From contig NZ_WTKP01000011.1 of the NCBI RefSeq assembly GCF_009793355.1, forward strand, positions 1 through 64,000: a stretch of 64,000 nucleotides of DNA, given 5' to 3'. This stretch comes from Vreelandella zhuhanensis. GTDB taxonomy: Bacteria; Pseudomonadota; Gammaproteobacteria; Pseudomonadales; Halomonadaceae. This document shows, piece after piece, positions 18,141 through 29,303 of this stretch (positions are counted from its first letter, which is position 1; each line of letters starts with the position of its first letter). The translations under genes and the position numbers were made by a program. The notes below the pieces were generated by a model, which saw nothing but the letters and a program-made list of their open reading frames with translations, searched no databases and was not told where the DNA came from.

Positions 18141-19108
18141 AGCGTCAAATTGGAGTTTTTTTCAAAGGTGCCGGCATGGGAGCGGCGGATGCCGTTCCCG
18201 GCGTGTCGGGTGGCACCATTGCCTTTGTTACCGGTATTTATGAAGAGCTGATTCATACCATTCGGCAGTTCGGACCCAGTGCTTTGGGTGCCTGGCGTCG
18301 TGGACGCTGGCCGGGGCTGGCTGTGCATTTGAACCTGTCCTTCGCCCTCCCGCTGTTGTTGGGTATTGCCGCGAGCCTGTTCAGTGTGGCGCACCTGGCC
18401 CTGTGGCTGATGGAGGCTTATCCACTTTTGTTGGATGGTTTCTTCTTCGGCCTGGTGGCGGCCTCGGCTCTGGTGGTAGGGGGGGCTCAGCGGGGTTGGA
18501 AATGGATCTATCTGCTGCCACTGCTGATAGGTTTGATGCTGGCCAGGGTGTTGCCTTCATTGATGCCTCTGATACTGGTGATCGGCAACGATGCACTGGT
18601 CTTGGTGTTGGCCGGGGCGGTGGCCATCAGTGCCTTGCTGCTACCCGGGGTGTCGGGTAGTTTTTTGCTTTTGACCATGGGGCTGTACGGCACCATCATG
18701 GACGCTATCCGGGGGCTGGATTGGGGAGTCATGAGCCTGTTCGGGCTAGGCTGTCTGCTCGGATTGATGCTGTTTTCGCGCTTACTGGCGTGGTTGTTGA
18801 GTCGCTATCATGGGGGCACATTGCAGCTCCTGTTAGGCTTTATTCTGGGTTCGCTGCCGGTCCTTTGGCCATGGCGCGAGCTGGTGCGTTATCAGCTGGG
18901 CCCTGATGGACAGTTGATTCCGTTGACGTTTCGTTATCTTTCGCCGGATGACTATGCTGTGTTGACCGGTACTTCGGCTCAGGTGCCTGCTGTTATCGCA
19001 CTGATGGTTGGCGGGATTGTATTGGTGTTGTTGCTGAATCGAAAAGCGAGTGCCGGTCGTAGGTTCGGGTCCCATAAGCCCGCTGCGGAAGTGACTGAAA
19101 AGGAGTAG
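18137..19108 (+). CDS. DUF368 membrane protein, probable undecaprenyl-phosphate translocase
   Basis: 323 residues with about nine hydrophobic helices. The hallmark is a duplicated motif: GAADAVPGVSGGTIAFVTG near the N-terminus and ISALLLPGVSGSFLLLTMG in the middle. Members of DUF368 (PopT) have been reported to return undecaprenyl phosphate across the inner membrane for reuse in peptidoglycan and other glycan synthesis; applying that here is by family. The start codon is TTG at 18137, preceded by AAGGAG and overlapping the pcm stop, so translation is coupled. Its place between pcm and nlpD ties it to envelope genes. Confidence 0.85.
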   Translation: MKRQIGVFFKGAGMGAADAVPGVSGGTIAFVTGIYEELIHTIRQFGPSALGAWRRGRWPGLAVHLNLSFALPLLLGIAASLFSVAHLALWLMEAYPLLLDGFFFGLVAASALVVGGAQRGWKWIYLLPLLIGLMLARVLPSLMPLILVIGNDALVLVLAGAVAISALLLPGVSGSFLLLTMGLYGTIMDAIRGLDWGVMSLFGLGCLLGLMLFSRLLAWLLSRYHGGTLQLLLGFILGSLPVLWPWRELVRYQLGPDGQLIPLTFRYLSPDDYAVLTGTSAQVPAVIALMVGGIVLVLLLNRKASAGRRFGSHKPAAEVTEKE

Positions 19109-19115
19109 GAATTTC

Positions 19116-20189
19116 ATGCATAAAGTATTCATCACATCCGCTTTGGCGCTGGTAATCACCGGCTGTGCCGCCCAGCAAGGAGGGGGGCCTCAGGTACGTG
19201 ACCTGAGCGAAGCCAGCCGTGCGGTTCAACGTTCATCTTCAGGCTATACCGTAAAGCCCGGAGATACCCTGTATGGCATCGCTTGGCAGCATAATCTGGA
19301 TTACCGGCAGCTGGCGGCGCTCAATAGTATCGACCCCCCTTATCAGATTCATCCTGGCGATCAGCTGCAGCTGGGTGGTAACGGGGGACAGCCTTCACGT
19401 CCCTCAACCGAAATGGGCCAATCCGATGCTACCGTGACGACTCAGTCGCGTAGTGCCGGTGCGGTAGCGACCGGTCTGAATCAAGGTGGTGGCCAGCCAG
19501 TGGCTTCGGTTTCGCAGGCTCAAGATCAAGAGCTGGACTGGCTGCTGCCCGATGAAACCGCGATCGAACGCGATAAACGCCAGGCTGACGAGCGTGAGCC
19601 GGAATCCGCCACTGAGGCTGAACCGCAAGCCGAGACAGCTTCCGAATCGCAGGTAGCATCCATTAATGAGTCCGAGCCTGTAGCTGAGGCTAAGCCTGAA
19701 CCCGCACCCGAGCCTGAAACTGTCTCTGAAGCACCCACCGAGCCCGACGTGCAAGACTCGGAGCCACAAGCCGCACCACCCACGCCCCGTGCGGAACGTA
19801 CCTATACCCCGGTTGAAACCGTGGACTGGCAGTGGCCCGTCGACGGCCAGGTGGTGGGGGGATTCGGCAAGGGAAGCAACGTTACTGCCGGGATTGATAT
19901 CGCCGGGGAAAAGGGGCAATCTGTTAAAGCGGCGGGTCCCGGCATCGTGGTGTATGCAGGTAGCGGAGTCCGGGGGTATGGCAACCTTGTGTTGCTAAAG
20001 CATAATGATCAATACCTTAGCGCCTATGCGCATAATGACAGCTTGCTGGTCGACGAAAACGATGTCGTGGCCGCAGGGGACGTCATTGCCACCATGGGCG
20101 ACAGTGATGCAGAAGATGTCAGGTTGCATTTCGAAGTGCGTGAGGATGGACAGCCTAAAGATCCCCTGACGTTCCTGCCGTCACGCTGA
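19116..20189 (+). CDS. nlpD: NlpD-type lipoprotein, LysM plus degenerate LytM domain
   Basis: 357 residues. A lipobox ALVITGC (Cys about 17) predicts a lipoprotein. A LysM domain (about 45-90: YTVKPGDTLYGIAWQH) binds peptidoglycan. Next comes a long acidic, proline-rich linker (about 140-225) and a C-terminal LytM/M23 domain. The zinc site is incomplete: the usual H-x-G-x-D reads TAGIDIA and the final H-x-H reads RLHFEV, so it is likely an amidase activator (for AmiC-like enzymes) rather than a peptidase, as in E. coli NlpD. It precedes rpoS, the standard order; rpoS promoters often lie inside nlpD. Confidence 0.93.
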   Translation: MHKVFITSALALVITGCAAQQGGGPQVRDLSEASRAVQRSSSGYTVKPGDTLYGIAWQHNLDYRQLAALNSIDPPYQIHPGDQLQLGGNGGQPSRPSTEMGQSDATVTTQSRSAGAVATGLNQGGGQPVASVSQAQDQELDWLLPDETAIERDKRQADEREPESATEAEPQAETASESQVASINESEPVAEAKPEPAPEPETVSEAPTEPDVQDSEPQAAPPTPRAERTYTPVETVDWQWPVDGQVVGGFGKGSNVTAGIDIAGEKGQSVKAAGPGIVVYAGSGVRGYGNLVLLKHNDQYLSAYAHNDSLLVDENDVVAAGDVIATMGDSDAEDVRLHFEVREDGQPKDPLTFLPSR

Positions 20190-20238
20190 GGCGATATATC
20201 CTGGATTATTGATACGCTAACATCAAGAAATGACGTGA

Positions 20239-20267
20239 TAACTGCCGGTAAAACCTTCCGGCAGTTA
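20239..20267 (+). terminator. Ten-base-pair hairpin after nlpD, in the rpoS leader
   Basis: TAACTGCCGG (20239-20248) pairs perfectly with CCGGCAGTTA (20258-20267) around a nine-base loop. It lacks a T-tract, so it may be a weak or Rho-assisted nlpD end, or a structure in the rpoS leader. Confidence 0.4.
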
Positions 20268-20299
20268 CAAAGCGGTTGTTAAAAATTACCGGTCCACAT

Positions 20300-20340
20300 A
20301 ACTCATGCATATGAATGAAATAACTCATAAGAAATGAATG
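20300..20340 (+). repeat. Paired direct repeat upstream of rpoS
   Basis: Two copies of AACTCAT-N4-(A)ATGAATG lie at 20300-20317 and 20322-20340, offset by 22 bases, about two helical turns. A short inverted repeat, GCGCC/GGCGC (20370-20386), follows nearer to the gene. The arrangement resembles an operator for a dimeric regulator of rpoS but no family can be named. Confidence 0.4.
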
Positions 20341-20438
20341 GGTAAAATAATAAACAGCCATAACAATAAGCGCCGATGATAGGCGCAAAGAATGCTTTGT
20401 TTGAAGGCGGGCAGGCCCAATCACGGGGGTTTTATACA

Positions 20439-21413
20439 ATGAGTATGCTGGAACGCGATATTCAGGAAGTCGACCTGAACTCCGCAGAGGAAGCGGTGGG
20501 CCAGGTGGAGGATGATTCTGGCGTTGAAGAAGATGCTTTCGAGAAAGCATTGGGGCGTGAGGATCGTCAGCACCACAAAAGCCTGGATGCAACGCAAATA
20601 TATCTCAATGAAATTGGTTTTTCTCCACTTCTGACGCCGGAAGAAGAAGTGTTCTACGGGCGTTTGGCCCGCAAGGGCGATTCGCTTGGACGCTCGCGAA
20701 TGATCGAATCCAACCTTCGGTTGGTGGTCAAGATTGCGCGGCGTTATCTCAATCGCGGCCTGACATTGCTGGATCTTATCGAGGAAGGCAATCTCGGTTT
20801 AATTCGTGCGGTGGAAAAATTTGATCCCGAACGTGGTTTTCGTTTTTCCACTTATGCCACCTGGTGGATACGCCAGACCATCGAGCGTGCCTTGATGAAT
20901 CAGACGCGCACGATTCGTCTGCCGATTCACGTGGTCAAGGAATTGAATATCTATCTGCGTGCGGCACGGGAATTGACTCAAAAGCTGGATCACGAAGTGA
21001 CCGCCGAAGAAATCGCCGAGCATCTGGATAGACCGGTCGCATCGGTCAAGAAAATGCTTCGCCTCAATGAACGCGTTTCCTCGGTGGACTATCCAGTGGG
21101 CGGCGAGAGCGACAAGCCGCTGATCGATACGCTGTCCGATGACCATGAAAATGGACCGGAAACTTCGTTGGTGGATGATGACGTCAAGGAGCATGTCGAC
21201 GGCTGGCTTGATGAGTTGAGTGAAAAACAGCGGGAAGTAGTGGTGCGCCGGTTCGGTCTGCGCGGCCATGAAGCCGCCACCTTGGAAGTCGTAGGTGCTG
21301 AAATCGGCTTGACCCGTGAGCGGGTGCGCCAGATTCAGGTGGAAGCGCTCAAGAAACTGCGTCGTGCTCTGGAGAAGCAAGGCTTGTCCGTGAACTCGAT
21401 TTTCGAAAACTGA
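20439..21413 (+). CDS. rpoS: RNA polymerase sigma factor RpoS (sigma-38)
   Basis: 324 residues from the ATG at 20439 (preceded by GGGGG and seven bases; start [14 protein letters not shown]). Region 1.2 contains [16 protein letters not shown], region 2.4 [19 protein letters not shown], region 3 [11 protein letters not shown], and region 4.2 [21 protein letters not shown]. The [16 protein letters not shown] stretch is diagnostic of RpoS rather than RpoD. It is the general stress and stationary-phase sigma factor. A 249-base leader with repeats and hairpins separates it from nlpD. Confidence 0.96.
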   Translation: MSMLERDIQEVDLNSAEEAVGQVEDDSGVEEDAFEKALGREDRQHHKSLDATQIYLNEIGFSPLLTPEEEVFYGRLARKGDSLGRSRMIESNLRLVVKIARRYLNRGLTLLDLIEEGNLGLIRAVEKFDPERGFRFSTYATWWIRQTIERALMNQTRTIRLPIHVVKELNIYLRAARELTQKLDHEVTAEEIAEHLDRPVASVKKMLRLNERVSSVDYPVGGESDKPLIDTLSDDHENGPETSLVDDDVKEHVDGWLDELSEKQREVVVRRFGLRGHEAATLEVVGAEIGLTRERVRQIQVEALKKLRRALEKQGLSVNSIFEN

Positions 21414-21422
21414 TGGTGTGCG

Positions 21423-21449
21423 CTTGGCGGCACGCCCTGTGCCGCCAAG
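21423..21449 (+). terminator. rpoS terminator
   Basis: CTTGGCGGCA (21423-21432) pairs perfectly with TGCCGCCAAG (21440-21449) around a seven-base loop, nine bases after the rpoS stop codon. The tail GTTAATTTC is only moderately T-rich. Confidence 0.55.
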
Positions 21450-21543
21450 GTTAATTTCAAATGTCCTCTTTAATGACCTCGAAAAACCATGATCGTCTGT
21501 GGTGGGTGCCTGGCCTAACCATTCTGAATAAGCGAAATATCCG

Positions 21544-22647
21544 ATGCGCCCGTTAACGGCTCATATCGATCTCGACGCCTTGCGTCATAATTACCGCTTG
21601 GCGCGGGACTTGGCGCCGAAAAGCCAGGCGTTAGCCGTGCTCAAGGCTGATGCCTACGGCCATGGCGCCTTGGCTTGCGCCAAAGCACTGGAAGACTTGG
21701 CCCCGGCATTTGCCGTGGCCTGCCTGGAAGAGGCAGTGGTGCTGCGCGAAGGTGGCATTCGTACGCCGATCGTCCTGCTGGAAGGTATTTTTACTTTCGA
21801 CGAGCTGGTGCTTGTCGATGAGCTGGGTGTGTGGATGGCGGTACACAGCCATTGGCAGGTGCAGGCGTTGTTGCGGTTTACGCCGCGTCGGCCTATTCCG
21901 GTATGGCTGAAAGTGGATTCAGGCATGCATCGTTTGGGGTTTCGTCCTGAAGAGGCGGCGAGCGTCTGGCGGCAATTGTCGGCCGCACCGATGCAGGCCA
22001 CCAACCTTCACCTGATGAGCCATTTCGCCACCGCAGACCGCTTGGATGACGACTACTTTCAGCGCCAGATGACCTGTCTCAATGCATTGGCTGTCCAGCT
22101 CAAGGCCCCTCTATGCCTGGCCAATTCACCGGCTACCTTGGCATGGCCAATGGCACATGGTGCCTGGAATCGCCCAGGTGTCATGCTCTATGGAAGCGAC
22201 CCCCTGGAAGTGCCCAATGCCGTCAGTCAGCGGCTTGCCCCGGTAATGAGCCTGCGTTCGGAGATCATTGCAGTACGTGAACTCGCCCAGGGTGAGCCGG
22301 TGGGTTACGGCGGGCGCTGGCGAGCCTCTCGACCCTCGCGGATTGCGGTGGTGGCCTGCGGTTACGGCGATGGTTATGATCGCCATGCCGTGGATGGAAC
22401 CCCGGTACTGGTCGAAGGCAAGCGTTGCGCGCTTTCCGGCAAGGTGTCGATGGACATGCTGACCGTGGACATTACCCAGGTGCCCGAGGCGACCATCGGC
22501 AGCGAGGTGATATTGTGGGGACGTGCCCTGAGTGGCGAAACGCTGAATATCGATGAAGTGGCAGGTTATTGCGATACCATCAGCTACACCTTGTTGACCG
22601 GGGTACTGCCGCGCGTGCCAAGGCGCTATCATGGTGGCCTTTGCTGA
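21544..22647 (+). CDS. alr: Alanine racemase
   Basis: 367 residues. PLP enzyme that makes D-alanine for peptidoglycan. The PLP lysine is in AVLKADAYGHGAL (about residue 34), the second catalytic tyrosine lies in the GYGDGYDRHAVDG region, and the C-terminal beta domain carries GKVSMDMLTVDIT. Whether it is the biosynthetic or catabolic isozyme cannot be told. It is followed after 15 bases by an lpxL-type gene. Confidence 0.94.
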   Translation: MRPLTAHIDLDALRHNYRLARDLAPKSQALAVLKADAYGHGALACAKALEDLAPAFAVACLEEAVVLREGGIRTPIVLLEGIFTFDELVLVDELGVWMAVHSHWQVQALLRFTPRRPIPVWLKVDSGMHRLGFRPEEAASVWRQLSAAPMQATNLHLMSHFATADRLDDDYFQRQMTCLNALAVQLKAPLCLANSPATLAWPMAHGAWNRPGVMLYGSDPLEVPNAVSQRLAPVMSLRSEIIAVRELAQGEPVGYGGRWRASRPSRIAVVACGYGDGYDRHAVDGTPVLVEGKRCALSGKVSMDMLTVDITQVPEATIGSEVILWGRALSGETLNIDEVAGYCDTISYTLLTGVLPRVPRRYHGGLC

Positions 22648-22662
22648 GCGGTTGCCTTTTAT

Positions 22663-23577
22663 ATGTCTAAACGTCGTTACCCCGCTTCCTTTGCGCATCC
22701 GCGTTTCTGGCCCACTTGGCTTGCGATCGGTGCCATGCACCTGGTCGCCTGGCTGCCCTGGCGGCTCAAGCTCTGGCTGGGTAAGGGGATAGGCCTGGCC
22801 GCCTGGCGGTTGGTCAAACGGCGCCGGCACATTACCGCCACCAACCTGGCGTTGGCCTTTCCCGAAAAATCCGCTGTCGAACAGCGCCGCCTGGTGCGTG
22901 AAACCTTTATCGCCAATGGCATCGGCTTAATGGAAACCGCCACAGCCTGGTGCCGTGATGCCGAGCATCTGCGCCATCGTGTGGCTTGCCGAGGTGAAGA
23001 GCATCTGAAGCGGGCCAAAGCCCAAGGCAAAGGGGTATTGATCGTGGGGGTGCATTTTTCGACCCTTGATATGGGAGGCGCCTTGCATTCGTTGTTCTTC
23101 GAAGCGGATGCCGTTTATCGCCCCCACAATAATCCGTTATTCGATCGTTTCATGACTCGCTCCAGGCATCGCGTCTTTGGGGAACTGATCGACCGTCACG
23201 ATCTACGCCGCATGATTCGCTGTATAAAAGCAGGCCGCATCGTATGGTATTCGCCGGATCAGGATTTTGGGCGAGGGGTCAGTGTGTTTGCCCCGTTTTT
23301 CGGTCAGCAGGCCGCTACCATCCGCTTGACCACCAAGATCGCGCGCATGACCGGCGCACCGGTGGTGCCGCTGATATTTCATCGCAACCCGGATAATCAC
23401 ACCTATACCATCGAATGGTTGCCGGCGCTCGAAGACTTTCCCGGTAACGATGAAGTGGAGGATGCCACCCGGGTGAATGCATTTGTCGAGCAGGCGATTC
23501 GCAAGCACCCAGAGCAATATCTGTGGTTGCATCGTCGCTTCAAGACGCGCCCGGAAGGAGAGCCCGGCGTCTATTGA
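22663..23577 (+). CDS. Lipid A late acyltransferase (LpxL/LpxM family)
   Basis: 304 residues, inner-membrane enzyme transferring a secondary acyl chain to Kdo-lipid A precursors. One N-terminal hydrophobic segment (LAIGAMHLVAWLPWRLKLWL) anchors it. The catalytic H-x4-D motif is HFSTLDMGG (about residue 128); PDQDFGRGVSVFAPFFG and the terminal LWLHRRFKTRP are family hallmarks. The WYSPDQDFGR segment fits LpxL-type proteins, but the acyl-chain specificity is unknown. Its stop codon lies in the loop of a strong hairpin. Confidence 0.9.
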   Translation: MSKRRYPASFAHPRFWPTWLAIGAMHLVAWLPWRLKLWLGKGIGLAAWRLVKRRRHITATNLALAFPEKSAVEQRRLVRETFIANGIGLMETATAWCRDAEHLRHRVACRGEEHLKRAKAQGKGVLIVGVHFSTLDMGGALHSLFFEADAVYRPHNNPLFDRFMTRSRHRVFGELIDRHDLRRMIRCIKAGRIVWYSPDQDFGRGVSVFAPFFGQQAATIRLTTKIARMTGAPVVPLIFHRNPDNHTYTIEWLPALEDFPGNDEVEDATRVNAFVEQAIRKHPEQYLWLHRRFKTRPEGEPGVY

Positions 23578-23584
23578 CGCCGGG
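23563..23584. terminator. Hairpin spanning the lpxL stop codon
   Basis: CCCGGCGTC (23563-23571) pairs with GACGCCGGG (23576-23584) around a TATT loop, so the TGA stop sits in the loop-stem junction. It lies between convergent lpxL and speD and could act on either strand; neither side has a T-run. Confidence 0.4.
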
Positions 23585-23608
23585 TAAAGCGAGGCAGGAA
23601 GGGGGCGT

Positions 23609-24403
23609 TCAGTCCACGTTGCGCGAGTAGAAGATTTCCAGCATTTCCTTGCGCAGCCGGCTTTCGATGTCGCGGGCCTCTTCGAAGGTAATGTCGCGCC
23701 GGGAGGTGCCGAACAGGTAGTTGTCCAGGGCGAAGTCCTTGAGCAGCATCTTGGTGTGAAACATGTTTTCCTGATACACGTTCACATCCACCATTTGATA
23801 GGCATGCTTGGTGTCTTCGGCCAGGTAGTCCTGGATCGAGGTGATGTCGTGGTCGATAAACAGTTTCTTGCCATTGACGTCCCGGGTGAAACCGCGCACC
23901 CGGTAATCCACGGTGACAATGTCAGAATCGAAGCTGTGAATCAGATAGTTCAACGCCTTGAGCGGGCTGATCATGCCACAGGTGGACACATCGATATCCA
24001 GCCGGAACGTGCTGATGCCATTATCCGGGTGAGATTCCGGGTAGCTGTGCACCGTCACGTGGCTCTTGTCCAGGTGACCGACCACGGTTTTGGGCAAGGG
24101 GCCGGGGCCCGGCTGAATCTGCTCGGGGGCGGCATCGTCAAGTTCGTGCTCGGCAATCAGGATGGTCACGCTGGCGCCATGGGGCTCGTAATCCTGCCGC
24201 GCGATATTGAGCACATGAGCACCGATGATATTGGTCACATCCTTCAATATCTGGGTCAAGCGCTCGGCATTGTAAAGCTCATCGATATAATCGATGTAGG
24301 CTTTACGCTGCTCTTCGGTCTTGGCATAGCAGATGTCGTAGATGTTGAAGCTCAAAGAGCTGGTCAGGTTGTTAAACCCGTGGAGTCGGAGATTATCAGA
24401 CAC
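23609..24403 (-). CDS. speD: S-adenosylmethionine decarboxylase proenzyme, proteobacterial type
   Basis: 264 residues, same length as E. coli SpeD. It supplies decarboxylated SAM for spermidine synthesis. The self-cleavage site giving the pyruvoyl cofactor is the serine in [17 protein letters not shown] (about residue 112); [18 protein letters not shown] and [16 protein letters not shown] are also typical. The start is GTG at 24403 behind a GAGGAGG site. It is last in the amgK-murU-yhfA-speD run but has a 156-base leader of its own. No speE is adjacent. Confidence 0.95.
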   Translation of the reverse strand: MSDNLRLHGFNNLTSSLSFNIYDICYAKTEEQRKAYIDYIDELYNAERLTQILKDVTNIIGAHVLNIARQDYEPHGASVTILIAEHELDDAAPEQIQPGPGPLPKTVVGHLDKSHVTVHSYPESHPDNGISTFRLDIDVSTCGMISPLKALNYLIHSFDSDIVTVDYRVRGFTRDVNGKKLFIDHDITSIQDYLAEDTKHAYQMVDVNVYQENMFHTKMLLKDFALDNYLFGTSRRDITFEEARDIESRLRKEMLEIFYSRNVD

Positions 24404-24559
24404 GTCCGAGCCTCCTCATGGCAGGTGAAGACACCCCGACGAGCCAGCGCCGGAACCGATAAACACTTATATAAAAATAAGGGGGCGTATTATGCCCGGC
24501 CGAGTCGTGCGGCGCACCCGACCAAGAGCATTTTTTTATGACTTTCGCGGAAAAGATGT

Positions 24560-24979
24560 TCAAACGTCGATAATCTCGAAAGAATGGGTGATATCCACCC
24601 CTCCCCGGACCAACATGATCGAGGCACTGCAGTATTTTTCTGCGGACAGCTCGACGGCGCGTTTTACCTGCTTTTCTTTCAACGCCCGGCCACTAACCAC
24701 GAAGTGCACGTGGATCTTGGTGAATACCGCAGGCGTTTCCTCGGCGCGTTGGGCCTCGATTTCGGCGACACAATCGGTCACGTCTGCCCGCGCCTTGTCG
24801 AGAATGTTGAGAATATCGAAAGCGGTACAGCCGCCCATGCCCATCAATAACATTTCCATCGGCCGTGGGCCGGTGTTGCGTCCGCCGTGATCCGGCGGGC
24901 CGTCCATCACCAAACTATGGCCGCTGCCGGATTCCGCCACAAACTGTCGACCATCCGTCCATCTGACTCGAGCTTTCAC
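24560..24979 (-). CDS. yhfA: OsmC-family protein YhfA
   Basis: 139 residues from a GTG start at 24979, chosen because GAGGAGAGG lies just upstream and KARVRWTDGRQF then matches the start of E. coli YhfA. The OsmC fold is evident from GPRPMEMLLMGMGGCTAFDI and the second conserved cysteine in AEKYCSASIMLVRGG. OsmC proteins are thiol-dependent hydroperoxide reductases; YhfA itself has no proven substrate. In pseudomonads the same gene lies next to speD, as here. Confidence 0.87.
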   Translation of the reverse strand: MKARVRWTDGRQFVAESGSGHSLVMDGPPDHGGRNTGPRPMEMLLMGMGGCTAFDILNILDKARADVTDCVAEIEAQRAEETPAVFTKIHVHFVVSGRALKEKQVKRAVELSAEKYCSASIMLVRGGVDITHSFEIIDV

Positions 24980-25066
24980 GCACCTCTCCTCGGGTTGGAT
25001 CACTATTGGTTGGGGGAGGATAGCATTTTTCCCTCGCCTCGCTGCAGGGTTTACATCCATCCGGGC

Positions 25067-26751
<1,685 letters not shown>

Positions 26752-26821
26752 GCAAGCTCCTTGCTGGTCGGGCATCATGCGGACTGTATAATACCGATTC
26801 TCGATGCCAAGGATAACGGAC

Positions 26822-29263
26822 ATGGGCAAGCGACTTTCGCGCACGGCACCGATTTCGCGAATGCTGGGGGCTGGCTTGCTGGCAAGTGCATCGCTGAGCC
26901 CTGCCTGGGGGCAGGGCGACGAACCCACGGCGGAACAGCTTGATTGGCACCCTTGGGAGGGCGCGGCCGCAGAAGGACAGCTATGTCGCGGACGTTACGT
27001 CATGCCGGCATACCGTCTGTCAGCTGCGCCCGACCCCGAGGCTCTTTCGCTGGAAGCGGATGCGCTGAATTATGCCACCGGCGGAGACGCTCTGTTGCGT
27101 GGTGATGTGGTGCTTCGCCGCGGCGATGCCCAACTGGAAGCCCAGTCATTGAAAATCCCTGCGGACCGCGAGCAGCTGTACGCAGAAGGAAAGCTTTCCT
27201 TGCGGGATGGGCGCGTCCTGGTGCGCGCTGAACGAGCGGATATGGCATTGAGCGCCGATCGCGCGACGCTGGAAGATACCGCTTATGTGTTCTACGACCA
27301 GCATATTCGCGGCCAGGCGGCCCAGTTGAAGCAGACCGGGGAAGATCGCTATCGTCTGCGTGATGCCGGTTTCACGACCTGTGATCCGGGTGACAATACC
27401 TGGCGTCTGGTGAGTAGCGACATCAAGCTCAATCAGGCAAGTGGCGTGGGTACCGCTCGCCATGCCCGGCTCGAAGTCAAGGATGTGCCGGTGTTCTATT
27501 GGCCTTGGCTGCGTTTTCCGCTGGATGATCGTCGACAGACGGGTTTTCTGTGGCCTTCCTTGAGTGCTTCCGGGGACGGGATCGATTATGCCCAGCCGTT
27601 TTACTGGAATATCGCGCCTGATCAGGATGCCACTTTCGTTCCGCGCTGGTTGTCCGATCATGGCTGGTTGCTGGGCGGTGAGTACCGTTATTTGCGCGAG
27701 GCAAGCGCCGGGCAGATCGAGGGGGCCTGGCTTTCCAGTGACGATGGCGGCTCCGGCGGTGGCGCCAATCGTTATGCCGGAGAGGATCGCTGGTATATCG
27801 ATGCCACCCATGCAGGGCGTCTGACCTCACGCAGCGATTATCGCCTGCGTTACGGCGGCGCCAGCGACGGGCGCTACTTCGATGATTTCGACAGAGGCAT
27901 CGACGGAGACTCGAGAGTCAGCATGGAACGGCTGGCTCAGGTGGATTATCGCGGTGAACGCTGGCAACTGGACGCCCGTGCCCAGGGGTTTCAGCGTCTG
28001 GAAGACCCGCTTGCCGATAACGACAAGCCGTTCTACCGCCTGCCCAGCCTGACCGCCAACGCTCAATGGCAGTTTGATAACGGCCTGTATTCCGAATGGC
28101 GCTCCAATGCGACATATTTCTGGCGTGACGTGGACGAGACCGTCGTGCCGGAGCGTGAGGCGGCCATCGGGTCGCGGCTGCATCTTACCCCGGTAGTCGG
28201 GTGGCGTTTCGAGCGCCCCTGGGGTTACCTTGAACCACGTACCGAACTTTGGCATACCGCTTACACGCTGGATTACGGTGATCGCCCGACGCAGCGCAGC
28301 GACACGCCGACGCGTAGCGTGGCGTTGAGTTCGGTGGATGGCGGCCTGGTGTTCGAGCGTGAACTGGCGCTGGGCGGGCAGGATTACCGCCAGACGTTGG
28401 AGCCACGTCTCAACTACGCCTATGTGCCGCGTACCGATCAGCGTGACCTGCCCGATTTCGACAGTCGTGAGCGGACGTTTTCATGGGACCAGTTATGGTC
28501 GACCCGGCGTTTTTCCGGCGCCGACCGCGTCGGGGACCTCAATCGCCTCTCTTATGCGCTGGAATCGCGCCTGCTGGAAGACGACGCTGGCGCTGAGCGG
28601 CTTTCGGCAGGGGTGGGGCAGAGTGTGTATTTTGCCGATCGACGCATCGACATCGACGGTGACCCGGACAAGTCGCGCCGCGACGAGTATCTCACCGAGG
28701 CGCGCTATTATCAGGCGACCCGCGAGCGTTCGCCACTGGTGACCCGTCTGGACTGGCAGATCACCCCACGCTGGAGCGCGGGTTATGAATGGCTTTACGA
28801 TGATCAGCGTAACCAGACCGAGCGCTCTTCTGTCGAAGCTCGCTACCGGCATCCTGACGGTCATGTACTGAACCTCGGGTATCGCTGGGAAATCCAAGGC
28901 TTCGACCCGGGCGTTTTGCCGGGTGATGATGCCTATCGGGATTACAACCGCGAAGAGATAGATGTTTCCTTTGCCTGGAAAGCCACGCCACGCCTGGATT
29001 TGATCGGACGTTATCTTCACGATCAGACGCATCAGCGTTCGCTTGACCAGTTGGCCGGTGTGCAGTGGAATGATTGTTGTTACGGCCTGCAGCTGGTGTG
29101 GCGTGAGTGGGTGGACGATAACGACACCGCGCGCGTGGAAGATGACTTCAGTGACCGGGGAATTTTCCTGCGTTTTGTGTTCAAAGGCTTGGGTGGCATG
29201 GGACAACATTCGGGCGGTGCTTTCGAGCAGGCGATCCCTGGTTATCGTGCGACGCAGTTCTAG
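26822..29263 (+). CDS. lptD: LPS-assembly protein LptD
   Basis: 813 residues from the ATG at 26822 (AAGGA upstream). Signal sequence (about 1-30, ending SPAWG-Q), an OstA-like N-terminal domain (about 55-190), then a 26-strand-type beta-barrel. The four disulfide cysteines are preserved: one near residue 53 (GQLCRGR), one near 190 (FTTCDPG) and the CC pair WNDCCYGLQL near the C-terminus. LptD with LptE inserts LPS into the outer leaflet. It is followed by surA, its folding chaperone, and then pdxA and rsmA, the usual order. Confidence 0.95.
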   Translation: MGKRLSRTAPISRMLGAGLLASASLSPAWGQGDEPTAEQLDWHPWEGAAAEGQLCRGRYVMPAYRLSAAPDPEALSLEADALNYATGGDALLRGDVVLRRGDAQLEAQSLKIPADREQLYAEGKLSLRDGRVLVRAERADMALSADRATLEDTAYVFYDQHIRGQAAQLKQTGEDRYRLRDAGFTTCDPGDNTWRLVSSDIKLNQASGVGTARHARLEVKDVPVFYWPWLRFPLDDRRQTGFLWPSLSASGDGIDYAQPFYWNIAPDQDATFVPRWLSDHGWLLGGEYRYLREASAGQIEGAWLSSDDGGSGGGANRYAGEDRWYIDATHAGRLTSRSDYRLRYGGASDGRYFDDFDRGIDGDSRVSMERLAQVDYRGERWQLDARAQGFQRLEDPLADNDKPFYRLPSLTANAQWQFDNGLYSEWRSNATYFWRDVDETVVPEREAAIGSRLHLTPVVGWRFERPWGYLEPRTELWHTAYTLDYGDRPTQRSDTPTRSVALSSVDGGLVFERELALGGQDYRQTLEPRLNYAYVPRTDQRDLPDFDSRERTFSWDQLWSTRRFSGADRVGDLNRLSYALESRLLEDDAGAERLSAGVGQSVYFADRRIDIDGDPDKSRRDEYLTEARYYQATRERSPLVTRLDWQITPRWSAGYEWLYDDQRNQTERSSVEARYRHPDGHVLNLGYRWEIQGFDPGVLPGDDAYRDYNREEIDVSFAWKATPRLDLIGRYLHDQTHQRSLDQLAGVQWNDCCYGLQLVWREWVDDNDTARVEDDFSDRGIFLRFVFKGLGGMGQHSGGAFEQAIPGYRATQF

Positions 29264-29303
29264 AGGCTTTCCTAGGAGCCCGGTTACCTGGATTCGCTGC
29301 CCT

